Assembly: GCF_029360705.1 (NCBI RefSeq)
Contig: NZ_JARKMX010000001.1
Location: 186,001 to 250,000, forward strand
Direction: 5' to 3'
DNA from: Paraflavitalea pollutisoli
GTDB lineage: Bacteria; Bacteroidota; Bacteroidia; Chitinophagales; Chitinophagaceae
Length of the DNA: 64,000 nucleotides
The stretch's first letter is position 1; each line of letters begins with the position of its first letter. Both the position numbers and the translations under genes were made by a program. Shown piece after piece: positions 27,013 through 35,751 of the stretch. The notes below the pieces were generated by a model, which was not told where the DNA came from, did not search any database, and saw only the letters and a list, made by a program, of their open reading frames with translations.

Positions 27013-28692
27013 TTATTCGACGATGATTTTTTGGCCAGTACTATTCATTGATGGTACCTGGTGTGTACAGGAATTGATGGCAAATTTGAAGGTATAGTTC
27101 CCTTTTGGAAGATCAACTGACGTATTGATCCTGAATTCCTGGTCAACCGATTGTATATCGCGGAGCGACAGTCCGGATGGATAAGTTATCACTTTCTCTT
27201 TTTCATTTTCGAAAGCCAGCATAATCGATACTGTATCATAGGGAGTCTGCCGGAACCAGGCCAAATAGTTTGCCGGCGTATTGATTGTTGCTGCTATTTT
27301 AAATCTTTGATTGTTATAAGTAGGTCTACCTGCAGCTTTAATATTAATCTTTGAAAAGGAGTAATACGGCATACAAATATGCATAGCCATAGGATCCCAA
27401 TTTAGATTACCATCAATATGGCTCGAACTGTCGAAATTACCAACTACCAATACACGCTTGCCAATTAGTGAGTCTTCCACAGGCCAATAGTTGTAATTAT
27501 TTCGGCGATACTCTATGTTATTCATCGAGAGACAAGGCCTTTGCGCATAAAACCAATATTTGGACGCTTTTTGATAGGTTCCAATAAATGCTACCGGTAG
27601 CTCCCCTGCGCTGCTCTTTATGAATGATGCCCAGGTCTTATTACCATGAAACTCATCTTTGGGAAACCAATTGGCTTTGGGAATGATCGGCAGCATATAA
27701 GCCCGGACAAAAAAAATGAAGATCAATGAAATTGGCAGGCTTTTAAAAAGCCAGCTACGCCAGGAAGAATGCGCCACTAAAAATTGGTGGCTTAATACAA
27801 TCAGTGCGATGAATGCGGGAACAGTCCAATTAGCCTCAATTCTGCCCCGGAAACTACTTATCAAAAAGAAGGAGTAAAATCCGACCAAAGTGTATTTAAG
27901 AGCTCTTTCCAGCACATCCTGGGGTTTATAATCAAAAGCCGCTTTTAGTAAAAGCCAACCCATTAAGGGGCCAGCAAGCGCCACTTGCCCCACAAGGTAT
28001 TCAATAGTATACCGGACATCGTAGCTTGAAGCATTTCGTTCAAACAAGTGATATTGAACTGAGGGGAAATCATGCGTATACTGCCAATAAAGGTGAGGGC
28101 TAAAGGCGATCAACGCAACGATTGCGACAATATAGGTCTGGTAACGACGGAACAACCTGGGGTTGGAGGCAAGCGTCGCAAGCACAACTAACAAGCCATG
28201 GTATTTGCTATACAATAGAAAGGCTATGTTTATGCCGAGGAGAACAGACCATCGCAAATCCATATTTCCGACAAATCGTTTGTAAACCCAAAAGAACAAG
28301 GCAACAAAAAACAATAGGGGAATATCCGGAACAGCCATAAACCCACCAATTTGTACAATGGCTATGGAGCTGGCAATAGCATAAAATAACCAGGGATTTT
28401 TTTTATCAAGTAACTGCTGGGTAATGAAAATGGTCGCAGTATTCAACAAAACCATCATGAATCGCACTCCGAGTTCATTGGGAAACAAACTATATCCCGC
28501 CTTAATAAGGAAAGCTACCAATGGGGGATGATCGAAATAGCCCCAATCTGGAAATCGGGTATAAACCCAATAATATGCTTCATCATCGAAAAGCTCCGTG
28601 CAGCTAGCCTGGATCAGGTTTAGCGAGCACCATGTCGCATAAAATAATAGCTGGTGGTTTTTCTTAATGAAATTAAGCATAGCGGAAGGCAA
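27013..28692 (-). CDS. GT39-family membrane glycosyltransferase (ArnT-like)
   Basis: A 559-aa integral membrane protein with about eleven hydrophobic segments and a beta-rich periplasmic tail of about 150 residues. The N-terminal loop has DDEAYYWVYTRFPDWGYFDHPP, the acidic and DHPP motifs typical of polyprenyl-phosphate-sugar transferases of the ArnT/PMT type. Such enzymes take sugar from a lipid-linked donor on the outer face of the membrane. The acceptor is unknown; lipid A or a protein are both possible. The start may be the ATG four codons in (MLNFIKK). Confidence 0.84.
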   Translation of the reverse strand: MPSAMLNFIKKNHQLLFYATWCSLNLIQASCTELFDDEAYYWVYTRFPDWGYFDHPPLVAFLIKAGYSLFPNELGVRFMMVLLNTATIFITQQLLDKKNPWLFYAIASSIAIVQIGGFMAVPDIPLLFFVALFFWVYKRFVGNMDLRWSVLLGINIAFLLYSKYHGLLVVLATLASNPRLFRRYQTYIVAIVALIAFSPHLYWQYTHDFPSVQYHLFERNASSYDVRYTIEYLVGQVALAGPLMGWLLLKAAFDYKPQDVLERALKYTLVGFYSFFLISSFRGRIEANWTVPAFIALIVLSHQFLVAHSSWRSWLFKSLPISLIFIFFVRAYMLPIIPKANWFPKDEFHGNKTWASFIKSSAGELPVAFIGTYQKASKYWFYAQRPCLSMNNIEYRRNNYNYWPVEDSLIGKRVLVVGNFDSSSHIDGNLNWDPMAMHICMPYYSFSKINIKAAGRPTYNNQRFKIAATINTPANYLAWFRQTPYDTVSIMLAFENEKEKVITYPSGLSLRDIQSVDQEFRINTSVDLPKGNYTFKFAINSCTHQVPSMNSTGQKIIVE

Positions 28693-28715
28693 AGGAGCAT
28701 TTCAATGGAACGCAC

Positions 28716-29255
28716 TCAGTTTATCAATAAATCGTCAACAACTTTAACAGCTTTTGCCAATCGATGTTCATAACTGCCCGAGATATTGATCCAGGGTATT
28801 GGCTGGTTCAGCATAATGTCTTTGTATATGTAATACAATTCTCTTCTGCTTTTCAGATCGGGATACTCCCGCAATTCGTCTTTCATCCATGGTAGGTCGG
28901 TATCGCAAAGCAGGTATAAGTCGTAAGACCGGATCGCTATCTGATCGAGAATCCAGCTGTGGCATTTTCCAAAAACATATTCACACCAAACCTTCATCAC
29001 ATATAGGTCCGTATCGATGAAAAGCAAAGTCGGGGGGTTACATTCCGCAAGTTTTTCGGCATATTGATCCTCCAGCTTAATTTGTTGTTGAGCGATATAC
29101 AATAGATCGTCATAATTATACCGGGCGCCACGTTGCAAAAGATAATCACGGGCAAACTCCGGTACCCAGCTGGTATTAAAATGGCTAGCCAGTTGCTCAC
29201 ACAACGTACTTTTTCCCGTTGATTCGGGTCCTAATACTACCACTCTTTTGACCAT
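28716..29255 (-). CDS. nadR: NadR-type nicotinamide ribose kinase
   Basis: A 179-aa P-loop kinase that phosphorylates nicotinamide riboside to NMN. It starts with VVVLGPESTGKSTLCEQLA (Walker A near residue 8), followed by VPEFARDYL near 34 and LLFIDTDLYVMKVW near 77. It corresponds to the C-terminal kinase part of NadR; no NMN adenylyltransferase domain is attached. A longer frame exists, but it would overlap pnuC by 56 bases, so the ATG at 29255, just before the Walker motif, is preferred. It follows pnuC by 31 bp, an arrangement that itself supports the assignment. Confidence 0.88.
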   Translation of the reverse strand: MVKRVVVLGPESTGKSTLCEQLASHFNTSWVPEFARDYLLQRGARYNYDDLLYIAQQQIKLEDQYAEKLAECNPPTLLFIDTDLYVMKVWCEYVFGKCHSWILDQIAIRSYDLYLLCDTDLPWMKDELREYPDLKSRRELYYIYKDIMLNQPIPWINISGSYEHRLAKAVKVVDDLLIN

Positions 29256-29286
29256 ACTACTAAAACCCAAATATACTGAGGATTTA

Positions 29287-29925
29287 TCAGGCGCGTCCTT
29301 GCCGTGCCTGATACGCTCTTTTATTCCATTCTGCCCATCCAAAACCAGCCATCAACAATAGTATAAAATAAAATACGCTGGTAAAGACGTATCCTTTGAC
29401 AAAGTACAAGGGGATAGAAGAGATATTGGTAGCAATCCACCAAAACCAGCTTTCCACCTTTTTCTTCGCCATAAGCCACATGCCGGTAAAAGCAGTGGCA
29501 GACGCCAACGCATCGGCCCAAGGAATGATCTCAGTGGAGAAAAAGGAGTGCAGCCAGGTGAGTGCGCTGAAAAGCCCAAGATAAAAACTGCTGAAGAAAA
29601 GCAGGTGATGAAGCCATTCCTTACCAGTTGCATGCTGTATTACTACCACATGATGGTTGGATCGATCTTTTTTGGCCCATAAAATCCAGCCATAAACACT
29701 CATGGCCGAGTAGTAAATGTTTACGGTTGCCTCACCCGGTAAATGAACAGTCAGACTTAAATAAGTGTAGATAATGGTACTTACTAATCCAACCGGATAT
29801 ACCCAAATGTTTTCGATGCGGGAAAACCAAACGCTGGCTATGCCTGTGAATACGGCAACGTATTCAAGGAGCGTAGTACGAAGCATGCCATCAATAAACT
29901 TTTCATAGATCTCTGAAATACTCAT
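29287..29925 (-). CDS. pnuC: Nicotinamide riboside transporter PnuC
   Basis: Facilitates entry of nicotinamide riboside, which is trapped by the kinase encoded next. The 212-aa protein has about seven hydrophobic segments and the family features EYVAVFTGIASVWFSRIENI near residue 21, YPVGLVSTIIYTYLS near 43, NIYYSAMSVYGWILW near 69 and WWIATNISSIPLYFVKGYVF near 160. The start overlaps the stop of the upstream gene by ATGA, so the genes are translationally coupled. Confidence 0.93.
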   Translation of the reverse strand: MSISEIYEKFIDGMLRTTLLEYVAVFTGIASVWFSRIENIWVYPVGLVSTIIYTYLSLTVHLPGEATVNIYYSAMSVYGWILWAKKDRSNHHVVVIQHATGKEWLHHLLFFSSFYLGLFSALTWLHSFFSTEIIPWADALASATAFTGMWLMAKKKVESWFWWIATNISSIPLYFVKGYVFTSVFYFILLLMAGFGWAEWNKRAYQARQGRA

Positions 29926-30458
29926 GCTGGTGATTGCTCCTCACAAAGCTTTTTTAGATTGCGCAATCCTTCTTCAAACTGCTTGTTTAGGTTTTTGCTG
30001 ATCAGTGGTCCCATAAGACGAGCCATTGGATAGGGGAGTAACCCATAATTTTGCCAGGTCACTTTGGTTTCGCCGTTACCCCATGCTTCAAATAGCCAGT
30101 TGTCGTTGGCTGAGCTTTTCCACGGCTTAATGAACTGGAGATTGAAATGCACGTGTTTGGAGTCTATACTTTGCAGAATTAATCGACCTTCACCAATTTT
30201 CTTTCCGCTCCACCAGTACTCATGCCCTGGAGTTTGCGGCGAACCTTTGATCTCCATTTTGCTGCCCGCTTCTTTTTGCTGCCAGGGATTCCATTGGGAG
30301 TAATAATGGAGATTTGATACCCGTAACATAACCTCTTCTACCGGCTTAAGGATCACCAGCGATCGCTCGATATGATACCTCGATGGCAAAAACAAGGCGA
30401 ATACCAGCATTGCAATAATGATGGCTACAAACCCAAATATTATGTATAGTGCCAGCAT
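29922..30458 (-). CDS. SRPBCC (START-like) domain protein with membrane anchor
   Basis: A 178-aa protein with an N-terminal membrane helix (MLALYIIFGFVAIIIAMLVF) and a START-like ligand-binding domain: ERSLVILKPVEEVMLRVSN near residue 30, YYSQWNPWQ near 51, and VTWQNYG near 128. Polyketide-cyclase-like SRPBCC proteins bind hydrophobic ligands; no ligand can be named here. The frame is open 16 codons further upstream, but the ATG at 30458, directly before the helix, is favoured. First gene of the pnuC-nadR operon. Confidence 0.8.
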   Translation of the reverse strand: MLALYIIFGFVAIIIAMLVFALFLPSRYHIERSLVILKPVEEVMLRVSNLHYYSQWNPWQQKEAGSKMEIKGSPQTPGHEYWWSGKKIGEGRLILQSIDSKHVHFNLQFIKPWKSSANDNWLFEAWGNGETKVTWQNYGLLPYPMARLMGPLISKNLNKQFEEGLRNLKKLCEEQSPA

Positions 30459-30672
30459 TGACGGAAGTTGTTGGTGTAATTTACTGCAAGCAAGTAATAA
30501 AGTCAAGCGGATGAAAGAATTAGTCTAATGCAGGCCCAATGAGGCGAAAGTAAAAGTGACTGGGAAGGTAGTTAGAAAAGTAATTAAGTCGGATGGCTGC
30601 TACCGGCACAAGTTTTTTGCGAAACCAAAGGGGACTTTCAAACTATATATTAGATTGGATCTGACTAAAAGC

Positions 30673-30703
30673 GAAGACCTTCCGCAGCAGGCGAAAGGTC
30701 TTC
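30673..30703 (-). terminator. Stem-loop after the Nfu gene
   Basis: Arms GAAGACCTT (30673-30681) and AAGGTCTTC (30695-30703), with a short T-rich tail (GCTTTTAG) on the minus strand. Confidence 0.6.
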
Positions 30704-30722
30704 AATATGGTTCTAAATATGA

Positions 30723-31319
30723 CTATTCTGCTTCGGCAACCACTTCTTTCACTTCAGGGATCATGCGTTTCATCATGCTTTCAATGCCTGCCTTGAGGGT
30801 GATCATCGACGAAGGACAACCACTGCAGGAACCCTGTAACATAAGATTTACCACACCTTCGTCATAGCTTTTAAACTGTATAGCGCCACCATCCATTTCA
30901 ACAGCTGGTTTAACATAGTTTTCTAGCAATTCTTTAATTCGCTTTACAACGTCGTCATCATCGGCAGATACAGCATTGCTGCTCTGAGGAACAATTACCG
31001 CTACTTCTTCTTCATTGATCACAGCCTTTCCTTCTTCCAGGTATTCTTTGAGAAACTGGCGGATAGTCGGGATCACATCGGTCCACTCTGTGTCGGAGGT
31101 CTTGGTAAGCGTTACAAAATTACTGGCGATAAAAACTGCCCTGATGAAAGGAAAACCAAAAAGCTCAGTCGCGAGGGGAGATGGTTTTGCACTTTCAACA
31201 TCTGGAAAATCGATGCTTTTGCCCGGGTATAATAACTTGTTGGCCACAAATTTCATAGTCTCCGGATTGGGTGTCATCTCTGTATAGATACTTATAACCG
31301 GGCTGCCTGTTTTAATCAT
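30723..31319 (-). CDS. Nfu-type iron-sulfur scaffold protein
   Basis: Carries 4Fe-4S clusters to target proteins. The 198-aa protein joins an Nfu N-terminal domain (SIYTEMTPNPETMKFVANK near residue 11, then ELFGFPFIRAVFIASNFVTLTK near 53) to a NifU C-terminal domain with the cluster motif GSCSGCPSS near 164. The start at 31319 (MIKTGSPV) is chosen over one 11 codons further up, because the longer start would fall inside the promoter element at 31341-31348. Single gene. Confidence 0.9.
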   Translation of the reverse strand: MIKTGSPVISIYTEMTPNPETMKFVANKLLYPGKSIDFPDVESAKPSPLATELFGFPFIRAVFIASNFVTLTKTSDTEWTDVIPTIRQFLKEYLEEGKAVINEEEVAVIVPQSSNAVSADDDDVVKRIKELLENYVKPAVEMDGGAIQFKSYDEGVVNLMLQGSCSGCPSSMITLKAGIESMMKRMIPEVKEVVAEAE

Positions 31320-31340
31320 AACTTCCAGAATTTTAAAGTA

Positions 31341-31348
31341 CAAAAATA
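31341..31348 (-). promoter_or_regulatory. -7 promoter element of the Nfu gene
   Basis: Reads TATTTTTG on the minus strand, 21 bp upstream of the chosen start. Confidence 0.45.
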
Positions 31349-31391
31349 ACAAACCCCAGCCAGCAATTGTTCTTTTTTGGCTATGGACTTT

Positions 31392-31784
31392 TTAATGATC
31401 GCAGTCTTCCGCATGGGCGTGGTTATGAACCCTGCAAGCGCGATAGTTGATAATGTGAGCACAAACGATAAAAAGAACGGCAAATGGTAGTAACCAGAAT
31501 TGGTATTCGTGCCATATTTGCTTGGCAATCAATAAAATAATGCCAATACTGAAAACAATGGCGGGGGTTAGGCTATGGTGATGTTTTCTATAGCCGTGCC
31601 AAAGGGAATACATTCCAATGGCAAATGCGATGAAAATCATCAAGTATTCCAAAGCCAAGTTTTCGATGATATTGATTCCAAACACTGGCAGGCTTGTCAG
31701 TAAAAGTGGGAGTATGGCACAATGAATAGCACACGCAACAGAAGTCGCAATTCCTAACGCATCCCAATTGAACCTGAAATTCAT
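31392..31784 (-). CDS. MerC domain protein
   Basis: A 130-aa membrane protein with four hydrophobic segments. The first carries the paired cysteines CAIHC typical of MerC (near residue 17). The tail is rich in metal ligands (HNHAHAEDCDH). In proteobacteria MerC imports Hg2+. In Bacteroidota the family is common without other mer genes and may move another metal such as zinc. The ATG at 31784 is preferred over a start 28 codons upstream, because the extra residues look unlike protein and would run over the palindromic operator candidate. Confidence 0.82.
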   Translation of the reverse strand: MNFRFNWDALGIATSVACAIHCAILPLLLTSLPVFGINIIENLALEYLMIFIAFAIGMYSLWHGYRKHHHSLTPAIVFSIGIILLIAKQIWHEYQFWLLPFAVLFIVCAHIINYRACRVHNHAHAEDCDH

Positions 31785-31810
31785 GAGGCGAAGATAAGGG
31801 AAATTTTCAT

Positions 31811-31827
31811 ATGCAACCGAGTTGCAA
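31811..31827. promoter_or_regulatory. Palindromic operator candidate between MerC and SCO1 genes
   Basis: TGCAAC (31812-31817), spacer CGA, GTTGCA (31821-31826): a perfect inverted repeat in the divergent promoter region. A Fur/Zur-family regulator is encoded 0.8 kb away. The size and symmetry suit a Fur-family site, but the link is inferred. Confidence 0.5.
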
Positions 31828-31899
31828 ACAAAATCATAAAATAACTTTAGCGGTACCAACCCTACCACTGTAGAAGATTATGCCTAGCCCATTGTTTCC

Positions 31900-31907
31900 T
31901 AACTTTG
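31900..31907 (+). promoter_or_regulatory. -7 promoter element of the SCO1 gene
   Basis: TAACTTTG ends five bases before the ATG at 31913, implying a leaderless or very short-leader transcript. Confidence 0.5.
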
Positions 31908-31912
31908 CAGCC

Positions 31913-32563
31913 ATGTCAAAAAAGATCGTATTTTATATTGGTTTTTTCCTCGTGCTTGTTTTTGGATTCTACTTCGTGATAACTAAGGTCATTCCGGGCT
32001 ACGGTAAGGTGAAATTGCCTGTTTTAAGCTATGTTCTTCCTTTTCAGTTCGTTAATCAAGATGGTAAACTTGTAACGGAACGAGATCTTGAGGGAAAGGT
32101 ATATGTGGCAGAATACTTTTTTACAACTTGCAAAAGTATTTGCCCTATTATGAACACCAATCTTAAACCTATCCATCAGGCTTTTATTAACGAGCCCCGG
32201 TTCCTGATTGTGTCGCATACCTGCGACCCAGAAACTGATAGCAGTGCCCGATTGAAAGTCTATGCAGATTCGATTAAGGCTGACACCAGGCATTGGTGGT
32301 TTTTAACGGGGCGGAAAGACAGCTTGTACAACACCGCACGCACAAGCTATTTGCTGGATGATCCCAAAAACAACCTGGCCAATATTGACGATCAATTTTT
32401 GCATACACAGTTTTTCGCGTTGGTAGATAAAAGCGGTCAGGTTCGTAAAATTTATGACGGGTTGAAGAAAGAAGAATTAGACGAATTGAAGAGGGACATC
32501 ACAGGATTGCTGGATGAACCCGTAAATCAAAAAAGATTTAGTAATAACCTTTTCGGAAACTAA
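31913..32563 (+). CDS. SCO1/SenC family copper chaperone-like protein
   Basis: A 216-aa membrane-anchored thioredoxin-fold protein. The anchor is at about residues 5-22. The copper-binding motif reads FFTTCKSICPIM near residue 76 (CxxxC), and the third ligand His is in FLHTQFFALVD near 164. SCO proteins deliver copper to cytochrome oxidase or act in redox defence. The ATG at 31913 is chosen because the longer frame (from 31880) would cross the promoter element. The fur-type gene follows 32 bp after the stop. Confidence 0.9.
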   Translation: MSKKIVFYIGFFLVLVFGFYFVITKVIPGYGKVKLPVLSYVLPFQFVNQDGKLVTERDLEGKVYVAEYFFTTCKSICPIMNTNLKPIHQAFINEPRFLIVSHTCDPETDSSARLKVYADSIKADTRHWWFLTGRKDSLYNTARTSYLLDDPKNNLANIDDQFLHTQFFALVDKSGQVRKIYDGLKKEELDELKRDITGLLDEPVNQKRFSNNLFGN

Positions 32564-32595
32564 TCAGTAATTGATCACGAGTAAACACACCTGCT

Positions 32596-33015
32596 ATGGA
32601 CACACAAATAGATGCTATTCTGAAGAAAAATCAATTAAGCGTTACGGGTAGTAGGAAAAGGATACTGGAACTTTTTTTAACATCAACCGGAGGTGCATTG
32701 GCTCATGGCGATATTGAAAAGAAGACAGGCGAAAAATTCGATCGCGTAACAGTGTATCGTACATTACAAACCTTTCTCGAGAAAGGGATCATTCATAGTA
32801 TACCCACCGTAGATAATTCAGTACGTTATGCGATGTGCAAGGAAACTTGCGCAGGTGGCCACCACCACGACAACCACGTTCACTTTGTGTGTAGCGTGTG
32901 TAGCAATACGATCTGCCTTGATACCGTGCTAATTCCGGAAGTGAAGCTGCCTGAAGGATTTCAACCTGAAGAATGCCAAATGGTCGTGCGTGGTGTTTGT
33001 AAAGATTGCCATTGA
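32596..33015 (+). CDS. Fur/Zur family transcriptional regulator
   Basis: A 139-aa winged-helix repressor. It has the helix-turn-helix part VTGSRKRILELFL and DRVTVYRTLQTFLEKGIIHSI (residues about 16-71), a His-rich stretch GGHHHDNHVHFVCSVC (near 92-107) and a C-terminal CKDCH, which give the two CxxC pairs of the structural zinc site. Membership in Fur is sure. Zur (zinc sensing) is suggested by the MerC neighbour with its His/Cys-rich tail, but is inferred. It probably acts on the palindrome at 31811-31827. Confidence 0.9.
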   Translation: MDTQIDAILKKNQLSVTGSRKRILELFLTSTGGALAHGDIEKKTGEKFDRVTVYRTLQTFLEKGIIHSIPTVDNSVRYAMCKETCAGGHHHDNHVHFVCSVCSNTICLDTVLIPEVKLPEGFQPEECQMVVRGVCKDCH

Positions 33016-33126
33016 ACTTATTTTCCCTATCAGTACTACGCCAAACTCCTTGCCTGGCCTGATTTAGCAATTGTATTTGCAACTGATTAACAAAACTCAA
33101 TGAGCTAATACGGGCATAAAAAAGAA

Positions 33127-33152
33127 AGCCCCGATGTAGAAACACCGGGACT
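33127..33152. terminator. Bidirectional terminator between the Fur-family and M3 peptidase genes
   Basis: 11-bp stem with two G-T-type pairs (33127-33137 and 33142-33152). A-rich upstream and T-rich downstream sides serve both convergent genes. Confidence 0.75.
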
Positions 33153-33299
33153 TTTGGTTAAGGCTCTGATTAGTAGCTATTTTATGATGTTCAGGTGACG
33201 TATCACCCTATTATCTTATACATAGTTTCCTTACAAAGATAATTGTTACAACGAAAAAACCATATACCACTAACTGGGTATTTTTTTACCGACTACTGC

Positions 33300-35024
33300 T
33301 TAACGTTTTATTGCTTCCATTTCTTCCTGCACAAATTCCATCAACACTTTTATACGCTGTGGAGAAAAATTGAATTCCAAGCCTGCTGCCCGGTAAAGGT
33401 CAGGTAAGGTTCTTGTTCCGCCAAGACTCAACGCTCTCATATAGTTATCTAAAGCAGCCTCTTTGTTCTTTCTGAATTGCATCCACAAGCCAATGGCGCC
33501 GAGTTGTGCTATACCATATTCAATATAGTACAATGGTACCTCGAACAAGTGCAGTTGACGTTGCCAGCTATGGGTACGATAATTATCAAGGCCACTGAAA
33601 TCGATTACATTTGAGGAGAACTCATTGAGGATTTCCATCCAGCGGGTGGCACGTTCTGCCTCCGTATGATTGGGGTTTTCATAGACCCAATGTTGGAATT
33701 TATCGATAGTGGCGATCCACGGAAATATAGTAATAACACGTTCCAGTTGATGTTCTTTGGCGCGCCGAAGGTCTTCCTCATTATTAAAAAAAACATTCCA
33801 CGAATCCATGCTGAAAAGCTCCATGGCCATACTCGCCACTTCTGCAATTTCCATGGGATATTCCTTGAATGAACTCAGTTCAAGCGGATGGGCCAGGAAG
33901 GAGTGTACTGCATGACCACCCTCATGCACCATGGTAGTAACATCACTCATCTGTCCTGCGGCATTCATGAATATAAACGGTGCGCCTGTTTCTGCCAATG
34001 GGCAATTGTAGCCTCCTGGAGCCTTGCCTTTACGACTGTCCAGGTCAAAACGTTTCATTTCATCCATCTTACGCAGGCAATCGGCAAAAAATGGCCGCAC
34101 TTCCTGAAAACAGCTAATACTTTTCTGTAACAGCTCATTGCCAGTCTTAAATGGCGTAAGTGGCTTGATGCCCGCCGGCTGGGCTTCAAGGTCCCAAGGC
34201 TTTAATGGCTCAAGTCCAAGTTGTTCCTTTTTGCCGCTATATATGCTATTTACCAGGGGTAGTACATGCTGTTTAACCGCTTCGTGAAACTGGTAACAAT
34301 CTTCCTTCGTGTAGTCGAATCGTCCCAGTTCCTTGAACTTATAATCCCGGTAGTTGTCAAAACCGGCATTTTTTGCTACCTGGTTTCTTTTTTCTATCAG
34401 TTGGGTGAAGAGGGCGTTGAGAGCCTCTTTATCCTGGATCCTTCTGTCATTTACTTTTCTGTAAACTGTTTCGCGCAGAGAGCGATCTGGGTTTTCCAGC
34501 AATTTAGCAGCTTGTTGCAGGGTATATTCCTGGCCATTGACCTCTATGGTCATTTTACCAGAGATAACTCCATATTGCTGTTGCAAAACGCTTAATTCCG
34601 CTTGAATAGGAATGTTCTCTTCCCGAAAGAGCTCAATATTCTTTTTTACGCTGCGTAGATAGGTAAAGTATTTATGTTGATCAAGTTGGCTGGTAAACGG
34701 ACATTCCACCAATTTACGGTTCAGCTTATCACCATACAACTGAATGTGTGGTTGCAGGTTGGTTACGAAAAATACAAAGGCTTCTTCGAGCGACTTGTTT
34801 TCAGTATCGCAGGTCATTTTTATCTGGCGCCAGCAAGCGTCTTCACTCACTACTGCTTCCAATTCACTCATATCTTTCAGCCACAATTCCAGGTCGCTGT
34901 AACTATCGATTGTCCTATCCAACAAATTTTTAAAGTAGGGCTCCAGTGAATTCCAGTCGGTGACAATAAAATCCGAAGACAAAAAGTGTCTGGGCACTTT
35001 CTGTATATCTGCATTATAGCTCAT
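33300..35024 (-). CDS. M3 family oligoendopeptidase
   Basis: Zinc metallopeptidase that cuts short peptides in the cytoplasm. The 574-aa protein carries HEGGH in TTMVHEGGHAVHSFLA near residue 367, the zinc-binding HExxH site, with the third ligand Glu in EYPMEIAEVASMAMELF about 30 residues later. The N-terminal half is the usual helical M3 scaffold. Closest in style to the PepF-like Bacteroidota M3 group. Confidence 0.92.
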   Translation of the reverse strand: MSYNADIQKVPRHFLSSDFIVTDWNSLEPYFKNLLDRTIDSYSDLELWLKDMSELEAVVSEDACWRQIKMTCDTENKSLEEAFVFFVTNLQPHIQLYGDKLNRKLVECPFTSQLDQHKYFTYLRSVKKNIELFREENIPIQAELSVLQQQYGVISGKMTIEVNGQEYTLQQAAKLLENPDRSLRETVYRKVNDRRIQDKEALNALFTQLIEKRNQVAKNAGFDNYRDYKFKELGRFDYTKEDCYQFHEAVKQHVLPLVNSIYSGKKEQLGLEPLKPWDLEAQPAGIKPLTPFKTGNELLQKSISCFQEVRPFFADCLRKMDEMKRFDLDSRKGKAPGGYNCPLAETGAPFIFMNAAGQMSDVTTMVHEGGHAVHSFLAHPLELSSFKEYPMEIAEVASMAMELFSMDSWNVFFNNEEDLRRAKEHQLERVITIFPWIATIDKFQHWVYENPNHTEAERATRWMEILNEFSSNVIDFSGLDNYRTHSWQRQLHLFEVPLYYIEYGIAQLGAIGLWMQFRKNKEAALDNYMRALSLGGTRTLPDLYRAAGLEFNFSPQRIKVLMEFVQEEMEAIKR

Positions 35025-35043
35025 TGGTCATTATTTAAATAAT

Positions 35044-35092
35044 AAAGCTACAACCCCGGGATCAAATACTGCTTCCGGCTGGTTGTAGCTTT
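35044..35092 (-). terminator. Terminator between the DUF5606 and M3 peptidase genes
   Basis: 12-nt arms AAAGCTACAACC (35044-35055) and GGTTGTAGCTTT (35081-35092) with a 25-nt loop that can pair internally. Confidence 0.75.
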
Positions 35093-35112
35093 GGTTATGT
35101 AATATAACTAAA

Positions 35113-35751
35113 CTATTCTTTTGATTTCTTGGGGGCGGCTTTCTTTTTTGGAGCTTCTTCAGCACCATCTTCGGCCTTTTTAGCCTTTGGAGCAGCCTTC
35201 TTTTTAGGCTTTTCAGCCTCCTCAACTCCATCTTCACCCGCTTCAGCCTTTTCCTTTTTGGCGGATTTGGTGGCTGCCTTCTTTGCCGGAGCCTTTACAG
35301 GTTCTTCAGCAGGAGCTTCAGCTGCCACAGTTTCTTCGGCTACAACTGGCTCACCCTCTTCGGAGAACTCGCGAAGCTTGATTTCCACGTTGTTAGCATC
35401 AAGAATGCTCAGCCATTTAACCATTTTCTTCATGTCACTGGCATATACGCGCTCAAAATCCAGATCGGGGTATACTTTCTCAAAGTACTTTTTCAAACCT
35501 CCGTTCTCTTTTCCATCAGGGCGTTTTTCGCTACTTGCCTGCATCGCCTGGAAGATCTCCGCCAGGTTCACATTGTCACGTACGGTATATATCTCAATGC
35601 TTTCAAGGTGTGAGAAGTTATGCACGCGGCTGGATACGAACCGGGTAGTCTTATCATCCAGGGAGCGGACAATAGCACCATCGCTTTTACTACTTACTAA
35701 CTCAAACAAACCGGGTAATCCTGTTACCGCTATGATTTTTCCATATTCCAT
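35113..35751 (-). CDS. DUF5606 protein with histone-H1-like basic tail
   Basis: A 212-aa protein. Residues 1-130 fit the Bacteroidota DUF5606 family (MEYGKIIAVTGLPGLFELVS at the start, KKYFEKVYPDLDFERVYASDMKKMVKW near 87). The last 75 residues are low complexity in Ala, Lys, Glu and Pro, with repeated KKAAPKAKKAE-type units that look like a histone H1 tail and may contact nucleic acid. The ATG at 35751 is chosen over one 20 codons upstream because it matches the family start. Function unknown. Confidence 0.8.
   Translation of the reverse strand: MEYGKIIAVTGLPGLFELVSSKSDGAIVRSLDDKTTRFVSSRVHNFSHLESIEIYTVRDNVNLAEIFQAMQASSEKRPDGKENGGLKKYFEKVYPDLDFERVYASDMKKMVKWLSILDANNVEIKLREFSEEGEPVVAEETVAAEAPAEEPVKAPAKKAATKSAKKEKAEAGEDGVEEAEKPKKKAAPKAKKAEDGAEEAPKKKAAPKKSKE

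Noticed and set aside
31392-31784. Mercury resistance operon
   Set aside because: Only MerC is present; no merA, merT, merP or MerR-type regulator is seen, and the local regulator is of the Fur family.
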